Source: Streptomyces piniterrae (GTDB lineage: Bacteria > Actinomycetota > Actinomycetes > Streptomycetales > Streptomycetaceae). From it: a stretch of 64,000 nt of DNA. This document shows positions 17,259 through 24,344 of the stretch, piece after piece. The position numbers were made by a program, and so were the translations under genes. The notes beneath the pieces are model-generated. The model was not told where the DNA came from. It worked only from the letters and a program-made list of their open reading frames with translations, and made no database searches. The DNA lies in NCBI RefSeq assembly GCF_005048155.1, contig NZ_SUMB01000007.1, positions 1 through 64,000 on the forward strand. Direction: 5' to 3'. Numbering within the stretch: position 1 is the first letter of the stretch; each line of letters starts with the position of its first letter.

Positions 17259-20200
17259 ATGTCCTGGCTGTCCCGGCTCAGCCTCGTACAACGGGGCCTG
17301 ATAGCGCTGATATCGATCGTCGCGGTCGCCTTCGGCGCCATCGCGATCCCTCAGCTCAAGCAGCAGCTCCTGCCGTCCATCGAACTCCCCATGGTGTCCG
17401 TGCTGGCGCCGTATCAGGGCGCCTCGCCCGATGTCGTCGAGAAGCAGGTGATCGAGCCGCTGGAGGACGGAGTCCAGGCGGTCGACGGCATCAAGAGCGT
17501 CACCTCGACGTCGAGCGAGGGCTCGGGCGTCATCATGGCGCAGTTCGACTACGGCAACGACTCCAAGCGCCTGGTCGCCGATGTCCAGCAGGCCGTGAAC
17601 CGCGCCCGCGCGAAGCTGCCCAAGGACGTCGATCCGCAGGTCGTGGCCGGCTCGACGGACGACATCCCCACCGTCGTCCTCGCCGTCTCCAACGCCGACA
17701 AGGACCAGCAGACCCTCGCCGACCAGTTGGACCGCAGCGTCGTCCCGGACCTGAAGAACATCGACGGCGTGGGCCAGGTCACCGTGGACGGCGTCCAGGA
17801 CCGGATCGTCGCGGTCACCCCCGACGACAAGAAGCTCGCCGCCGCCGGGCTGACCTCGCAGGCGCTCGGACAGGCACTGGAGGCCGGCGGTACGTCGGTC
17901 CCCGCGGGTTCCTTCGCGGAGCGGGGCAAGAGCCGGACCGTCCAGGTCGGGGCGGGGTTCAGCTCCGTACAGCAGATCAAGGACCTGAGGATCGCGCCGA
18001 CCCCGGGAGCGGGTTCCGGAGCGGGCGGCTCCGCGGCCGGTGCGGGTGCGGCGGGCGGCCCGTCCGCCGAGCCGGTCCGCCTCGCCGACGTCGCCACCGT
18101 CAAGGAGGAGCCGGCCACCCCGACCTCCATCACCCGCACCAACGGCAAGCCCAGCCTCGCCGTCATGGTGACGATGGACCAGGACGGCAGCGCCGTCTCC
18201 ATCTCCGACGCGGTCAAGGACAAGCTCACCAAGATCCGCCAGGACCTGGGCAAGGGCACCGAGGTCACGGTCGTCTCCGACCAGGGCCCGGCCGTCTCCA
18301 AGTCGATCGACTCGCTGACCACCGAGGGCCTGCTCGGTCTGGTGATGGCGGTCATCGTCATCCTGGTCTTCCTGCTCAGCCTCCGCTCGACCCTCGTGAC
18401 CGCCGTCTCCATCCCCCTCTCGGTGGTCATCACGCTGATCGTCCTGTGGACCCAGGACCTCTCCCTCAACATGCTCACCCTCGGCGCGCTGACCATCGCG
18501 ATCGGCCGCGTCGTCGACGACTCGATCGTCGTCCTGGAGAACATCAAACGGCACCTGGGCTACGGCGAGGAGCGCCGCGAGGCCATCCTCTCCGCGGTCA
18601 AGGAGGTCTCCGGAGCGATCACCTCCTCCACCCTCACCACGGTCGCGGTGTTCCTCCCGATCGGCGTGGTCGGCGGCATGGTGGGCGCCCTCTTCGGCTC
18701 CTTCTCGATCACGGTCACGGTCGCCCTGCTGGCCTCCCTGATCGTCTCCCTGACCGTCGTCCCGGTCCTCTCCTACTGGTTCCTGCGCGCCCCGAAGATC
18801 CCCGAGGGCACGACCGCGGACGAGCTCCGCCGCAAGGCCGAGGAAAAGGAGACGAAGAGCCCCCTCCAGCGCCTCTATGTCCCGGTCCTCCGCTTCGCCA
18901 CCCGCCGCAGGTTCACCAGCCTGGTCATCGCCGTCGTCATCCTCGTCGGCACCTTCGCCATGGGCCCGCTGCTGAAGACCAACTTCTTCGACCAGGGCGA
19001 CCAGGACACCCTCACCGTCAAGCAGGAACTCAAGGCCGGCACCAGCCTGGGCGCCGCCGACGAGCAGGCCAAGAGGGTCGAGAAGCTGCTCGCCGGCAAC
19101 GACGACATCGCGGACTACCAGGTCACCGTCGGCTCCTCCGGCTTCATGGCGGCCTTCGGCGGCGGCACGGGCGCCAACCAGGCCACCTACCAGCTCAAGC
19201 TCAAGGACTCCGCCGACTCCGCCAAGGTCACCGACGACCTGCGGGACGACCTCGACAAGCTCGGCCGGAGCATCGGCGACACCACCGTCACCGCGGGCGG
19301 CGGCGGCTTCGGCAACCAGGACCTCAGCGTGGTCGTCAAGGCCGGCGACGCCGACGTCCTCAAGAAGGCCAGCGAGCAGGTCCGTAAGACGGTGGCCGGA
19401 CTCGACGACGTCACCGACGTCCAGAGCGACCTCGCGCAGAGCGTGCCCCGGATCTCCGTCACGCCCAACGCCAAGGCGGCCGCGGCCGGCTACAACCAGG
19501 CCACCCTCGGCGGCGCCGTCGCCCAGGCCGTCCGCGGCACCACCAGCGGCACGGCCATCCTGGACGACACCGAGCGCGACATCGTCATCAAGTCGGCCCA
19601 CCCGGCCACCACCGAGGCCCAGTTGAAGGCACTGGCCATCCCGACCCCGGCAGGACCGGTCGAACTGGGCGAGATCGCCACGGTCAAGACCGTTCCCGGA
19701 CCGGTCCAGATGACCCGTATCGACGGCGCCCGCTCGGCGACGATCACCGCCAAGCCGACCGCCGACAACACCGGCGCGGTCAGCACCAAGCTGCAGAGCG
19801 AGATCAAGGCCCTGAAGCTGCCGGAGGGCGCCACCGCGGAGATCGGCGGCGTCTCCCAGGACCAGACCGAGGCCTTCTCCTCGCTCGGCCTGGCCATGCT
19901 CGCCGCGATCGCCATCGTCTTCATGCTCCTGGTGGCGACGTTCAAGTCCCTGATCCAGCCGCTGATCCTGCTCGTCTCGATCCCCTTCGCGGCGACCGGA
20001 GCGGTCGGTCTGCTGCTCGCCACCGGCACCCCGCTGGGCGTCCCGGCGATGATCGGCATGCTGATGCTGATCGGCATCGTGGTCACCAACGCCATCGTCC
20101 TGATCGACCTCATCAACCAGTACCGGTCGCAGGGTTACGGCGTCGTCGAAGCGGTCATCGAGGGCGGCCGGCACCGCCTCCGCCCCATCCTGATGACGGC

Positions 20201-20468
20201 CCTGGCCACGATCATGGCGCTGCTCCCGATGGCCCTGTCCATCACCGGAGACAGCGGCTTCATCTCCCAGCCGCTCGCGGTGGTCGTGATCGGCGGTCTG
20301 ATCACCTCCACCCTCCTCACCCTTCTCCTCGTCCCGACGCTCTACGCGATGATCGAACTCCGCAAGGAACGCCGTACGAAGAAGAAGGCCGCGAAGCGGG
20401 CGAAGAAGGCGGGTGTTTCCGCACCCGTCGAGGACGCCGACCGCACGCCGGAGCCGGCGGGGGTGTGA
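17259..20468 (+). CDS. RND-family efflux permease (AcrB/HAE1-like)
   Basis: A protein of 1,069 residues with the classic RND plan: a first helix near residues 12-32, a large extracytoplasmic domain, a helix cluster from about 360, a second large domain from about 600, and a second helix cluster from about 890 to 1,040. Motifs include LGALTIAIGRVVDDSIVVLEN, with acidic residues typical of proton relay in helix 4, and the N-terminal QQLLPSIELPMVSV. It is a proton-driven exporter of lipids or drugs; no adaptor or outer-membrane gene is nearby, as expected in a Gram-positive. The ATG at 17259 fits the family's MSWLSRLSL start. Substrate unknown. Confidence 0.92.
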   Translation: MSWLSRLSLVQRGLIALISIVAVAFGAIAIPQLKQQLLPSIELPMVSVLAPYQGASPDVVEKQVIEPLEDGVQAVDGIKSVTSTSSEGSGVIMAQFDYGNDSKRLVADVQQAVNRARAKLPKDVDPQVVAGSTDDIPTVVLAVSNADKDQQTLADQLDRSVVPDLKNIDGVGQVTVDGVQDRIVAVTPDDKKLAAAGLTSQALGQALEAGGTSVPAGSFAERGKSRTVQVGAGFSSVQQIKDLRIAPTPGAGSGAGGSAAGAGAAGGPSAEPVRLADVATVKEEPATPTSITRTNGKPSLAVMVTMDQDGSAVSISDAVKDKLTKIRQDLGKGTEVTVVSDQGPAVSKSIDSLTTEGLLGLVMAVIVILVFLLSLRSTLVTAVSIPLSVVITLIVLWTQDLSLNMLTLGALTIAIGRVVDDSIVVLENIKRHLGYGEERREAILSAVKEVSGAITSSTLTTVAVFLPIGVVGGMVGALFGSFSITVTVALLASLIVSLTVVPVLSYWFLRAPKIPEGTTADELRRKAEEKETKSPLQRLYVPVLRFATRRRFTSLVIAVVILVGTFAMGPLLKTNFFDQGDQDTLTVKQELKAGTSLGAADEQAKRVEKLLAGNDDIADYQVTVGSSGFMAAFGGGTGANQATYQLKLKDSADSAKVTDDLRDDLDKLGRSIGDTTVTAGGGGFGNQDLSVVVKAGDADVLKKASEQVRKTVAGLDDVTDVQSDLAQSVPRISVTPNAKAAAAGYNQATLGGAVAQAVRGTTSGTAILDDTERDIVIKSAHPATTEAQLKALAIPTPAGPVELGEIATVKTVPGPVQMTRIDGARSATITAKPTADNTGAVSTKLQSEIKALKLPEGATAEIGGVSQDQTEAFSSLGLAMLAAIAIVFMLLVATFKSLIQPLILLVSIPFAATGAVGLLLATGTPLGVPAMIGMLMLIGIVVTNAIVLIDLINQYRSQGYGVVEAVIEGGRHRLRPILMTALATIMALLPMALSITGDSGFISQPLAVVVIGGLITSTLLTLLLVPTLYAMIELRKERRTKKKAAKRAKKAGVSAPVEDADRTPEPAGV

Positions 20469-20493
20469 CCCAACACCCGTCCGGAGTACGGAA

Positions 20494-20528
20494 TCAGCCC
20501 GTCCCAGCCACTCGCTGGGACGGGCTGA
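20494..20528. terminator. Perfect 14-pair hairpin between convergent genes
   Basis: Arms 20494-20507 and 20515-20528 pair without mismatch around a 7-base loop. The hairpin lies just after the RND gene and covers the last codons of the convergent gene on the minus strand, so it can serve both. Confidence 0.8.
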
Positions 20529-21009
20529 CCTGCAGCGATGCCTCCGTGAAGAAGTACGGTCCCGGCCGCCGGGGCTTCTTCCGCGCCGAGGGCTCCTCGG
20601 GACGTACCGGCCCCCTGCCGAGCCGCAACTCGCCGATGCGGGCGGTGCCGTGGTGCGATGCGGGGACGCGCGGGAGCCCCTGCTCCCGCAGCGCCTGTAG
20701 AACGTCGTCGGCCGACCACCCGAAGACATCGACGCCCAGGAAGCCGACCGGCCAGGCGTCATCGGTGGCGGACTGCCACCTGCTCACCCACACACAGTCG
20801 AGAAGCGCGCCTTCATGGGCCGACAACCCGACCGAGCCACCCGGAATCGGGAACCCGAGCGCCCATTGCGTCCGGCAGACCCAACTGCTCGTCACCCCGC
20901 CGTGCGGCTCCATCAGCCGACGGATCTCCTGCTCGGACAGCCCGAACGGGAGGTCCGGCCAGGGCCGTTGCAGCCGGGCCCCGAAGCCGGGTACGAGGTC
21001 GATGGTCAG
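20494..21009 (-). CDS. Uncharacterised protein following DUF397
   Basis: A protein of about 171 residues starting TIDLVPGFGARL after the initiator. It has conserved-looking segments DLPFGLSEQEIRRLM, VWVSRWQSATDDAWPVGFLGV and DVFGWSADDVLQALREQG, and a basic C-terminus. I know no function. The start is unusual: the only candidate is a CTG at 21009-21007 that overlaps the DUF397 stop as CTGA, with AAGGCGGAA just upstream. The same arrangement occurs at 12.8 kb. Its three-gene unit with the DUF5753 regulator and DUF397 suggests translational coupling. Confidence 0.72.
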   Translation of the reverse strand: MTIDLVPGFGARLQRPWPDLPFGLSEQEIRRLMEPHGGVTSSWVCRTQWALGFPIPGGSVGLSAHEGALLDCVWVSRWQSATDDAWPVGFLGVDVFGWSADDVLQALREQGLPRVPASHHGTARIGELRLGRGPVRPEEPSARKKPRRPGPYFFTEASLQVSPSQRVAGTG

Positions 21010-21209
21010 CGTTCCGCCTTGAGGGCGGTGACGAAGTCCGTCCAGGCGGCGGCGGGTATGAGGAGCGCCGGGCCGTGGGGGTTCTTGCTGTCGCGTACGG
21101 GGACGACGCCGGGGAAGTCGTCGGAGACCTCGACGCAGTCGGCCCCGTCGCTGTTGCTGTAACTGCTCTTGCGCCAAGTGGCGTTGCTCAGTTCGGCCCT
21201 GATGCGCAT
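21006..21209 (-). CDS. DUF397 protein
   Basis: A protein of 67 residues with the family hallmarks: TWRKSSYSNSDGADCVEVSD, then VPVRDSKNPHGPAL and a C-terminal AAAWTDFVTALK helix. DUF397 proteins are encoded beside XRE/DUF5753 regulators in Streptomyces, as in whiJ- and bldB-type loci, and some pairs behave like toxin-antitoxin or developmental switches. The ATG at 21209 lies inside the upstream regulator gene (22-base overlap) and has AAGGGG as ribosome binding site within that coding sequence. Confidence 0.93.
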   Translation of the reverse strand: MRIRAELSNATWRKSSYSNSDGADCVEVSDDFPGVVPVRDSKNPHGPALLIPAAAWTDFVTALKAER

Positions 21210-22033
21210 TGCTCGTACCCCTTAATCGCTTTCCGGATCATGTCCGCAGAGTCCCTCGGCGACAGAGCGTACGCTCGCAACTCGTCGTACCCCCTCCAGC
21301 GCTGGTTCACATCTGCCGGATCTTCCATGAGGTGGCCGCTGACGCGGAATTCGTCATACGCCACGACCTTTCCGCCCGGAAGCCTCATGAGCAGCGTCGG
21401 GCCATCCATCAGGTGGTGTGCACCATGGTCGAACGGGAGCACCTGAACTTTGGTGGACGGCGTATCGGCCAGCGACAACAGCGCTTTCAGCTGCTCGCAC
21501 ATGACCTGGGGACCGCCGACATGCCGCCGGAGGACCGCCTCGTCCAGGATTGCCCAGTGGCGCGGAGGCGCGGCGGAACGCAGTCGCGCTTGGCGGCCGA
21601 GCCGAGCCTGTACACGTTCCTCGACCAGTTCCGGTGTTACCCCGTGAGGCACGCTCAGTACGGCGCGTGCGTATGCCTCGGTCTGTAGCAGCCCAGGCAC
21701 GATGTGCGTCGCCCAGGCTTCGATCACGTCCGCCTGCGCCTCGAAGTCCATAAGCCGACGGAAGTAGTCCGGAACGGTCTCCTTCTTGGCCAGTTGGTAC
21801 AGCCCGTAAAAGTGCTTGTCCGTGCCGAAGGCCGCATCGAGCGCGGCCGGGAGGTCCGGCGGCGGCATCAGCTCCGCCTTCTCAATGCGCCCGAGAGTGC
21901 TCTTGCTGGAGTTCAGGATGTCCGCCAGCGCCGCGAGCGACAGCTTCGCGCGCTCCCGATGGCGACGTTGCTCCGAGCCGAAGTAGTGGCGGGCGGAGAT
22001 GTACGGGTTCAGGTCCTGCGGGGTGAACTTCAT
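21188..22033 (-). CDS. XRE-family regulator with DUF5753 domain
   Basis: A protein of 281 residues. An N-terminal helix-turn-helix (residues about 25-70) reads AKLSLAALADILNSSKSTLGRIEKAE. The DUF5753 domain begins around residue 100 with HIVPGLLQTEAYARAVL and includes VQARLGRQARL and KVQVLPFDHGAH. These are DNA-binding regulators that pair with DUF397 proteins and often act in Streptomyces development or antibiotic control. The ATG at 22033 is the first good start. An inverted repeat lies just upstream and could be an autoregulatory operator. Confidence 0.92.
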   Translation of the reverse strand: MKFTPQDLNPYISARHYFGSEQRRHRERAKLSLAALADILNSSKSTLGRIEKAELMPPPDLPAALDAAFGTDKHFYGLYQLAKKETVPDYFRRLMDFEAQADVIEAWATHIVPGLLQTEAYARAVLSVPHGVTPELVEERVQARLGRQARLRSAAPPRHWAILDEAVLRRHVGGPQVMCEQLKALLSLADTPSTKVQVLPFDHGAHHLMDGPTLLMRLPGGKVVAYDEFRVSGHLMEDPADVNQRWRGYDELRAYALSPRDSADMIRKAIKGYEQCASGPN

Positions 22034-22049
22034 GCGACTCGGCTCTCTG

Positions 22050-22075
22050 TCGTCCCATGCCCAACTCTGGGACGA
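22050..22075. promoter_or_regulatory. Inverted repeat upstream of the XRE regulator
   Basis: TCGTCCCA at 22050-22057 and TGGGACGA at 22068-22075 are perfect inverted copies separated by 10 bases, one helical turn between half-site edges. They lie 17 bases before the regulator start in the space shared with the divergent small gene. A binding site for the regulator itself is possible. Confidence 0.5.
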
Positions 22076-22211
22076 GAAGCCCCTGTTGAGGCCACATCCC
22101 ACAGGGCAACGATGGCGATACACACAGTAATCGCCGCCACTGACAACGTGCGAGACCCCCGCGACCAATGCCGGGTCCGGGGGCGCGGCCAACCTGACGG
22201 AGAAGGTCGAC

Positions 22212-22469
22212 ATGCTCCAACTTACCGCGAAACTCGTCGAGTTACTGCTGCGCCTCGTCATGCCCGCCTCCGGGCGCCACCGCGCCCACCTCGCCCCGCC
22301 CGCGCCCCGCCACCGGCAGGTACCGCCGCTGCCCCGATACCGCCGACGTCCCGAAGTCCCGCTCCCCGGCGAGGCGTCCGAGCTGATCCGGCCGTACGCC
22401 CTCACGCCGGAGGAATTCCGCGAGCGGCGGACGCAGTACGCGCAGTACGTGAAGGCGGGCGCCCGATGA
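22212..22469 (+). CDS. Small basic protein with a TTA codon, 85 residues
   Basis: A protein of 85 residues with a hydrophobic start (AKLVELLLRLVMPA), a Pro/Arg/His-rich middle and a C-terminal SELIRPYALTPEEFRERR segment. Function unknown. Leu11 is encoded by TTA at 22242-22244, the rare codon read by the bldA tRNA in Streptomyces, so translation may be restricted to late growth. A GGAGAAGG ribosome binding site precedes the ATG. Its stop overlaps the next ATG (ATGA). It is divergent from the XRE regulator, and small genes of this sort are often neighbours of such regulators. Confidence 0.75.
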   Translation: MLQLTAKLVELLLRLVMPASGRHRAHLAPPAPRHRQVPPLPRYRRRPEVPLPGEASELIRPYALTPEEFRERRTQYAQYVKAGAR

Positions 22470-23458
22470 TGCGGGACGACGAGGACGGCACGCCGCTGCG
22501 GCTGCTGCCCTGGACCACGCAGGACGGCGCGCCGTGCTACCTCAGTACGGACGACGTCGACAGCCGGCTCTCGCTGCTGGCCGACGACCTGGAGGACGAA
22601 CTCCTGGCCGGAGCCGAACGCCTGCTGGCCCATGTCAGCCCACAACTCGCCGCCCCGGACGCGGACTCGGAGGAACTGCGCCGTAGCGCCGTGTGGCTCA
22701 TCATCGGGCTGCGCGACGCGCTGCGGATCGCCAACAGCCGAGGCGCCCGGCTGCCGGTACCCGCCGCTGTCTCGTCAGACAGCGCGCCGGATCCGGGAGA
22801 AGGAGGGGACCGAGGCGAGGAACAGCCAGGTGGTGACGATGAAGGGCCAGGTGAGGGTGCGTCCGCCGAAGGGTGTGAAGTAGGCGTTCAGGGCGGCGGT
22901 CAGCACGGTGCTGGTGGCCACGCCCGCCAGGGTGTAGAGCGTGCTCGACACCGTTCCGGTCAGGAAGATGGTGCCCAGTGCGATGGCCACCAGGACCCCG
23001 TTGTAGCCGTAGACGCCCGCGGCGACCGCACCCGGCGGGGCACCGAGTGCCCAGGCCACGAGCACCGCGACGGCGCTGCCCAGGGTGGCGGCGAGCCCCG
23101 GACGGAGCCCGGCGACGAACAGCGCCATCAGCATGATCACGCCGACATGCCAGTGGGCCGAGAGTCCGACCTGGGAGATGTTGGTGAAGAACCCCTGCCA
23201 CAGGTCGGTCCACGAGTAATGGACGTCGGCGGTGGCCCTGACGGGCAGCGCGGCGGGGCTCCCGCCGTGCCAGACCCGCGTGAAGGCGGGGGCGGCGATC
23301 ACCACCACTCCGCAGACGATGCAGAACGGCGCGGTCAGCACCGGAATACTCCACGGCGCCAGCAGTGCGGACAGTGCCGCGAAGAGCAGCACGCAGAGGA
23401 CGGCACCGCCGACGGCCAGCAGGTAGGTGGAGGGGTGGTGGCCCAGGAAGATGAGTAA
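22466..23458 (+). CDS. Acidic small protein gene with no stop at its natural end
   Basis: The ATG at 22466 overlaps the stop of the upstream gene. The first 100 codons look like a real protein: MMRDDEDGTPLRLLPW, then CYLSTDDVDSRLSLLADDLE and SAVWLIIGLRDALRIANS. After RLPVPAAVSSDSA, near 22.78 kb, the frame stays open to 23458 but is simply antisense to the urea transporter gene, and its composition becomes low-complexity Gly/Glu. I infer that the gene's 3' end was lost by a rearrangement at about 22.77 kb. Only the first third is supported as meaningful protein. The function is unknown. Confidence 0.45.
   Translation: MMRDDEDGTPLRLLPWTTQDGAPCYLSTDDVDSRLSLLADDLEDELLAGAERLLAHVSPQLAAPDADSEELRRSAVWLIIGLRDALRIANSRGARLPVPAAVSSDSAPDPGEGGDRGEEQPGGDDEGPGEGASAEGCEVGVQGGGQHGAGGHARQGVERARHRSGQEDGAQCDGHQDPVVAVDARGDRTRRGTECPGHEHRDGAAQGGGEPRTEPGDEQRHQHDHADMPVGRESDLGDVGEEPLPQVGPRVMDVGGGPDGQRGGAPAVPDPREGGGGDHHHSADDAERRGQHRNTPRRQQCGQCREEQHAEDGTADGQQVGGGVVAQEDE
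22765..22784. terminator. Short 8-pair hairpin at the urea transporter stop
   Basis: CGCTGTCT and AGACAGCG pair around a 4-base loop. The hairpin includes the stop codon of the transporter gene on the minus strand and marks the point where the convergent plus-strand frame loses coding character. It could be a weak terminator. Confidence 0.4.
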
Positions 23459-23758
23459 GGCGATGCCGATCAGGCAGCCGCTGAACCCTTGCAGCCCGAT
23501 GTCGATGCTGCTCTTGTCGACGCCCAGGGCGTACGCCGTCGTGGTGGAGACCACGGTGCCGAGCAGCGCGAAGACACCCGTCTGCCAGCTGTCCACGAAG
23601 AGCGCGAGCAGGATGAGGCCGCCCGCCCATACGTTCGCCTGGAGGCTGAGCTGGGCGAAGCCGCGGGCCAACTGCGCCATGAGGCGGACCGGGCCGGGCG
23701 GGGCGGCGGCCTCCGGGGCGTCCGGTGCCCCCATGTCCGAGGTCTCCGAAGTGGTCAT
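22775..23758 (-). CDS. Urea transporter (UT/Yut) family channel
   Basis: A protein of 327 residues with about ten membrane helices. LQANVWAGGLILLALFVDSW, then GLQGFSGCLIGIALLIFLG and, in the second half, AGVYGYNGVLVAIALGTIF are the two internal-repeat segments of the urea transporter family. Family members form a passive channel for urea and related small amides. No urease gene is in the window. It is the last gene of an ATGA-coupled unit with a cysteine enzyme and a ligase-decarboxylase, so it might move a product or by-product of that pathway. The ATG at 23758 lies inside a 20-base tandem duplication that also carries an earlier ATG. Confidence 0.88.
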   Translation of the reverse strand: MTTSETSDMGAPDAPEAAAPPGPVRLMAQLARGFAQLSLQANVWAGGLILLALFVDSWQTGVFALLGTVVSTTTAYALGVDKSSIDIGLQGFSGCLIGIALLIFLGHHPSTYLLAVGGAVLCVLLFAALSALLAPWSIPVLTAPFCIVCGVVVIAAPAFTRVWHGGSPAALPVRATADVHYSWTDLWQGFFTNISQVGLSAHWHVGVIMLMALFVAGLRPGLAATLGSAVAVLVAWALGAPPGAVAAGVYGYNGVLVAIALGTIFLTGTVSSTLYTLAGVATSTVLTAALNAYFTPFGGRTLTWPFIVTTWLFLASVPSFSRIRRAV

Positions 23759-23780
23759 GGGGTCTCCGAAGTGGTCATGG
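23741..23780 (-). repeat. 20-base tandem duplication across the stop/start junction
   Basis: 23741-23760 and 23761-23780 are identical. Read on the minus strand, each copy starts CCATGACCACTTCGG. The first ATG (23778) overlaps the stop of the cysteine-enzyme gene. It now opens a 7-codon frame (MTTSETP) whose TGA overlaps the second ATG (23758), the transporter start. Confidence 0.92.
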
Positions 23781-24344
23781 CCCGCCGTGGGAGGGGGCCT
23801 GCGCGGCCGGGTCGAACTGCCACGGCCCGTCTTCCTCGCGCAGGGCGAGGACACGGCCGCTCGCCAGGTGCACCCCCGCGCCTGCGAACCAGCGGGCTTC
23901 ACTGGGGTCCCACCAGCGATTCCCGACCCGGAGCACCTCGTGGTGCACCACCGTCCGGCCGATCCACGCGTCGCTGGCCTGCGCCTCGTTCCAGCTGGCC
24001 CGCCAGTGCGCGGGAGCCAGCGGCGCCGTCAGCACCGCGGCGCGGCCGCGTGAGTGGGCGATGGCTTCCCGCGTGAGCAACGAAGCCGCCACGTCGGCAT
24101 GGACCCCGCAGTCGCCTCTCAACTCGTCCTGGTGTGCCAGCTCGCACCAGTGCGCCGGCCACCGCATGGGCCCCCACCGGATGAGCGCGGGAACGGCGGC
24201 GAGGGCGGCGCCCATGTCCGTGTACTGCGTGAGCCGGGCGAACACGCCGTGCCTGACCGCGTGGCAGCACGCCTTCCCGTGACTGGCCATACGGGACAGC
24301 CCGATCCCGTCGAACTGCTTCAGCTCCGCGACCAGGCCCGTCAT
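23775..24344 (-). CDS. Transglutaminase-like (papain-fold) cysteine enzyme
   Basis: A protein of 189 residues with no signal peptide. The motifs RGDCGVHADVAASLL, VVHHEVLRVGN and RWWDPSEARWF supply Cys, His and Asp in the order and rough spacing of transglutaminase/papain-fold enzymes. Such folds act as proteases, amidases, acyltransferases or lasso-peptide leader peptidases. The ATG at 24344 overlaps the stop of the ligase-decarboxylase gene (ATGA) and its own stop overlaps the next ATG, so the three genes are tightly coupled. A role in cleaving or transferring the ligase product is an inference. Confidence 0.7.
   Translation of the reverse strand: MTGLVAELKQFDGIGLSRMASHGKACCHAVRHGVFARLTQYTDMGAALAAVPALIRWGPMRWPAHWCELAHQDELRGDCGVHADVAASLLTREAIAHSRGRAAVLTAPLAPAHWRASWNEAQASDAWIGRTVVHHEVLRVGNRWWDPSEARWFAGAGVHLASGRVLALREEDGPWQFDPAAQAPSHGGP

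Noticed and set aside
17070-20762. A 1,230-residue open frame on the minus strand opposite the RND exporter
   Set aside because: Its composition (Asp/Gly/Arg/Glu low complexity) is that of an antisense shadow in high-GC DNA, and the plus strand encodes a clear RND protein with matching helices.
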